A stretch of 22,435 nucleotides of DNA from Plantago elongata (Eukaryota; Streptophyta; Magnoliopsida; Lamiales; Plantaginaceae). Numbering within the stretch: position 1 is the first letter of the stretch; every line of letters begins with the position of its first letter. Below are positions 20,117-22,435 of the stretch, piece after piece. The stretch spans positions 1 to 22,435 of the forward strand of contig JAYMSP010002805.1 of the NCBI GenBank assembly GCA_036897095.1, read 5' to 3'. The notes under the pieces are model-generated. The model was not told the origin of the DNA. It made no database searches and was given only the letters and a program-made list of their open reading frames with translations. The position numbers were made by a program, and so were the translations under genes.

Positions 20117-21811
20117 AGGTGGAATTTATCTCCTCATACTCATGTTGTTGATAATGGTGTCTTCATTTTTCGATTTGATTGTGAGGATGAGATGCTCGGG
20201 GTATTTGGTGGTGGACCATGGATGGTTAAAGGTCTATATCCACTATTGATGAAATGGTGGAAACTAGGTACTGGTCTTGATCTCAGTACTATTGTAGATT
20301 ATCCAATGTGGATCAAACTTTTGAATCTAGATTTACAGTTTCGGTCGCCGAGTATGCTTGGAAGAATTGCTAGTCATGTAGGCAAACCTTGTTATATTGA
20401 CAAGTTAACTGCAAATAGGGCGAGGTTAGCTTATGCTAGAGTCCAGGTTGAATAGAAATCTCGGGAGAAATTGATAGATCAAGTGGTATTGAAAGGTCTA
20501 GGTGATGTGGGAATAATTCAGAAAGTGATATATGAAACTAAGCCATTACAGTGTTATAAATGTCTGAGGTTTGGGCATAGTGTGAGACACTGTACTTATG
20601 TTCCTCATACTTCTTGGGTTGCAACTGGTAATGTGTTGCCTGCTCCCAGGTTTGAGGGTGTGGGGACTATGAATATTGGACTGTAACAAGAGGTCTAATG
20701 TTAGAAAAGGCCCTGGACCTCATGGATAGTGGACTGAATATATGTGTATGGAACTTAAGGGGATTGATCATCCCCTTAAGCAGGAAGCTCCGAGGAGAGT
20801 TATGTTTGCGTATTCATGTTCTTTTGGTGGTTTTCTTGAAACTAGGCTGAAGAGACTGAGAAGTTTGAAATAGTGAGAGATAGATTGGCTAATTGGTGGT
20901 CTGTGGAGAGTAATGTGCATTTGAGTGAGAATTGTAGGATCTTATTGGTGTGGGATCTTAATAGAGTTGATGTTACTATTTTGAGTAATCATGAGCAGTT
21001 TATTCACATTGTGGTTTTGTCTAAGGATCTGAAATGGTATTGTCATGTTACTATTGTTTATGCTTTAAATTTGCCTGAATAGAGGGTAGTGTTATGGAAT
21101 GAGTTAGCTACTATTGGTGCTCAATTCACTGGACCCTGGATGGTCGCTGGTGATATGAATGTGATTAGGGATATTACTGAGAAATGGAGTGAAGATTATG
21201 TTGTGGGGTATGTTAGTACTGAGTTACAAGATGCCATGGATAGATGCAGTGTGTTGGATCATAGATTTATTGGACCTATTTTTTCATGGTCTAATTCTCA
21301 TGTAAACTGCAAATTGGATAGGGGCTTGTGACTCAAGATTGGCTAAATATGTTTAATACTTCCACTGTCCAATTATTTCCTCCTAGAGTCTCAGATCATG
21401 TTAGTGTGACTAAGCTGTTTCTTGGGACTAAAGTGAGGGGAGCTCCTTTTAAGTTTAAGAAATTTGGGCTATTGACAAGAATTTTATGAATTTTGTTGAG
21501 AATGTTTGGAGGATTCCTATGAGAGGTTGTAATATGCTTTAGCTTGTGAGTAAACTTAAACTTTTGAAGGTTGAGTTTAAGAAGTTGAATATTAGGAAAT
21601 ACCAGGACTTGGAGAATAGGGTTGTAGAGAAACTTAGGGTTCTAATTGGTTTGTAGGAGACTGTTCTTTCTAATCATTGAGGTGGTGCTCTACATGATGT
21701 CATTAAGGTGGCTCATGAGGAGTATATTAATATGCAGGATTTGTGGACTCAACAATTACAACAACATGCAAACATTTATTGGTTAGAGAATGGGGATGCT
21801 GGTAGTAGATT
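20117..21811 (+). mobile_element. Degenerate LINE fragment: DUF4283, CCHC knuckle, endonuclease, start of RT region
   Basis: The 5' part encodes a DUF4283-like domain (about 20117-20452: GVFIFRF, GGPWMVKG, then RARLAYARVQVE). A zinc knuckle, CYKCLRFGHSVRHC (20552-20593), follows with spacing C-x2-C-x4-H-x4-C. Then comes a broken EEP endonuclease: ICVWNLRGL near 20740, FLETR near 20835, and PWMVAGDMNVIRD (about 21135-21175), the last matching the GDFN motif with Met for Phe. Beyond it the linker before the reverse transcriptase is readable to WLENGDAGSRF. Stops and frameshifts occur throughout, so it is inactive. Both ends are cut: the left by the LTR at 20116 and the right by the second LTR at 21812. 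The RT core is absent. It has the opposite orientation to the LINE remnant near 3 kb. Confidence 0.78.
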
Positions 21812-22435
21812 TGTTAGGAATATATGTTAGTGTTTTTTATCAATCACCATGTAACTTATCTTTTGTATAGAAAGGTGATTAGTACTCTTAGTTCACTTGA
21901 ACATTGTAAAATAGGAAATCATTTAGTATGTTAGTCTAGTTAAACTTTTAATAGGATTATTAGGTCTCTGAATGTAATTTTTATATTTTGAGAAGGCCAT
22001 GATGAAAGATCTAAGCAATGGAGCTTTATCGAAGATTTGAAGACTGAAGATTGCGCAAGTTTGATGAAAACATAAATGATTAGTCTCCTTAGAAAGACTA
22101 TGTTCAGAAAGTTGTTTAAATGTGAATTTGGCACGTTACACCTCTCTGGAGATATGTTATTATTGAGTCAAGGAGCATGCTAGCTTTTAGAATGGCACAT
22201 GTGTCCGTTGAGACTACAGGACAAGAAATAGTACAGTGTATTAATTACATCGACTGAAAAGTCGTTCCAGCAAGCCCTCTCTGAAAAAGAGATAGTGACT
22301 TCTGAATACTTATTTCAAGATATCAACGGATTGAATTCTGAGAAGCTCTAATGGATACTATTCGAATAACTCTCAAATTCATCTATAAATATCAACACTT
22401 AGAAGCTGAGAAATACACACACGAACTACGCTCAT
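21812..22435 (+). mobile_element. Second LTR of the same family, truncated by the window edge
   Basis: The sequence starts TGTTAGGAATATATGTTAG within the LINE linker and aligns along its whole length with 18680-19310. By eye the identity is roughly four-fifths, except near the TATA box, where it is almost identical. There is no polypurine tract before it, so it is a 5' LTR or a solo LTR that inserted into the LINE. The divergence argues against its being the partner of the LTR at 18680 from one recent insertion. Confidence 0.75.
22384..22391 (+). promoter_or_regulatory. TATA box of the second LTR
   Basis: TATAAATA lies 572 bp into the LTR, in register with the box of the first copy (574 bp). 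The following 40 bases (ATCAACACTTAGAAGC...) match the first copy closely. Confidence 0.6.

Noticed and set aside
18680-22435. A single intact retrotransposon with both LTRs in the window
   Set aside because: The LTRs are too diverged, the sequence between them is a LINE in place of gag-pol, and the first LTR has a polypurine tract before it but no primer site after it.
1-22435. CRISPR array, bacterial operon or phage features
   Set aside because: Spliced plant genes, MITEs and plant retrotransposons fill the window. No regularly spaced repeats or prokaryotic gene organisation are present.

Overview
The window is nuclear DNA of a flowering plant, most likely a eudicot. The evidence is GT...AG introns, AT-rich non-coding sequence, a 13-exon gene for the plant pollen-wall protein DEX1, a DUF962 gene of plant type, and degenerate plant LINE and Ty1/copia-type LTR retrotransposon sequence. 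I cannot name the species. The two intact protein genes are a short Mpo1-like (DUF962) membrane protein gene on the + strand (4271-4609) and DEX1 on the - strand (6627-15348). For DEX1 I could place every splice junction. The 13 exons total 2574 nt, keep one open frame through all junctions, and encode 857 residues.

Layout. 1-813: a doubtful two-exon - strand coding fragment beside a GC-rich, hairpin-forming island. 814-2640: AT-rich spacer with one weak repeat. 2640-3988: the 3' end of a decayed LINE on the - strand (zf-RVT zinc-binding and RNase H-like domains), with a 294-bp piece duplicated in tandem at about 98% identity. 4271-4609: Mpo1-like gene. 4826-6626: spacer. 6627-15348: DEX1, whose two longest introns (1931 and 1958 bp) each carry a MITE-like element. 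15349-16075: DEX1 upstream region.

16076-22435 is repeat-derived. It begins with a - strand, intron-containing, acidic pseudogene (16076-18250). This lies just upstream of a polypurine tract and a complete 1437-bp LTR (18680-20116, + orientation). A LINE fragment follows in + orientation (20117-21811: DUF4283, CCHC knuckle, endonuclease, start of the RT region). It is cut off by a second, diverged copy of the same LTR family (21812 to the window end).

The two intact genes have no evident functional link. The most unusual item is the antisense, spliced, repeat-associated gene next to the LTR. Its last four introns are all short and in phase 0, and two of its exons are exactly 108 nt. I do not recognise its protein family.
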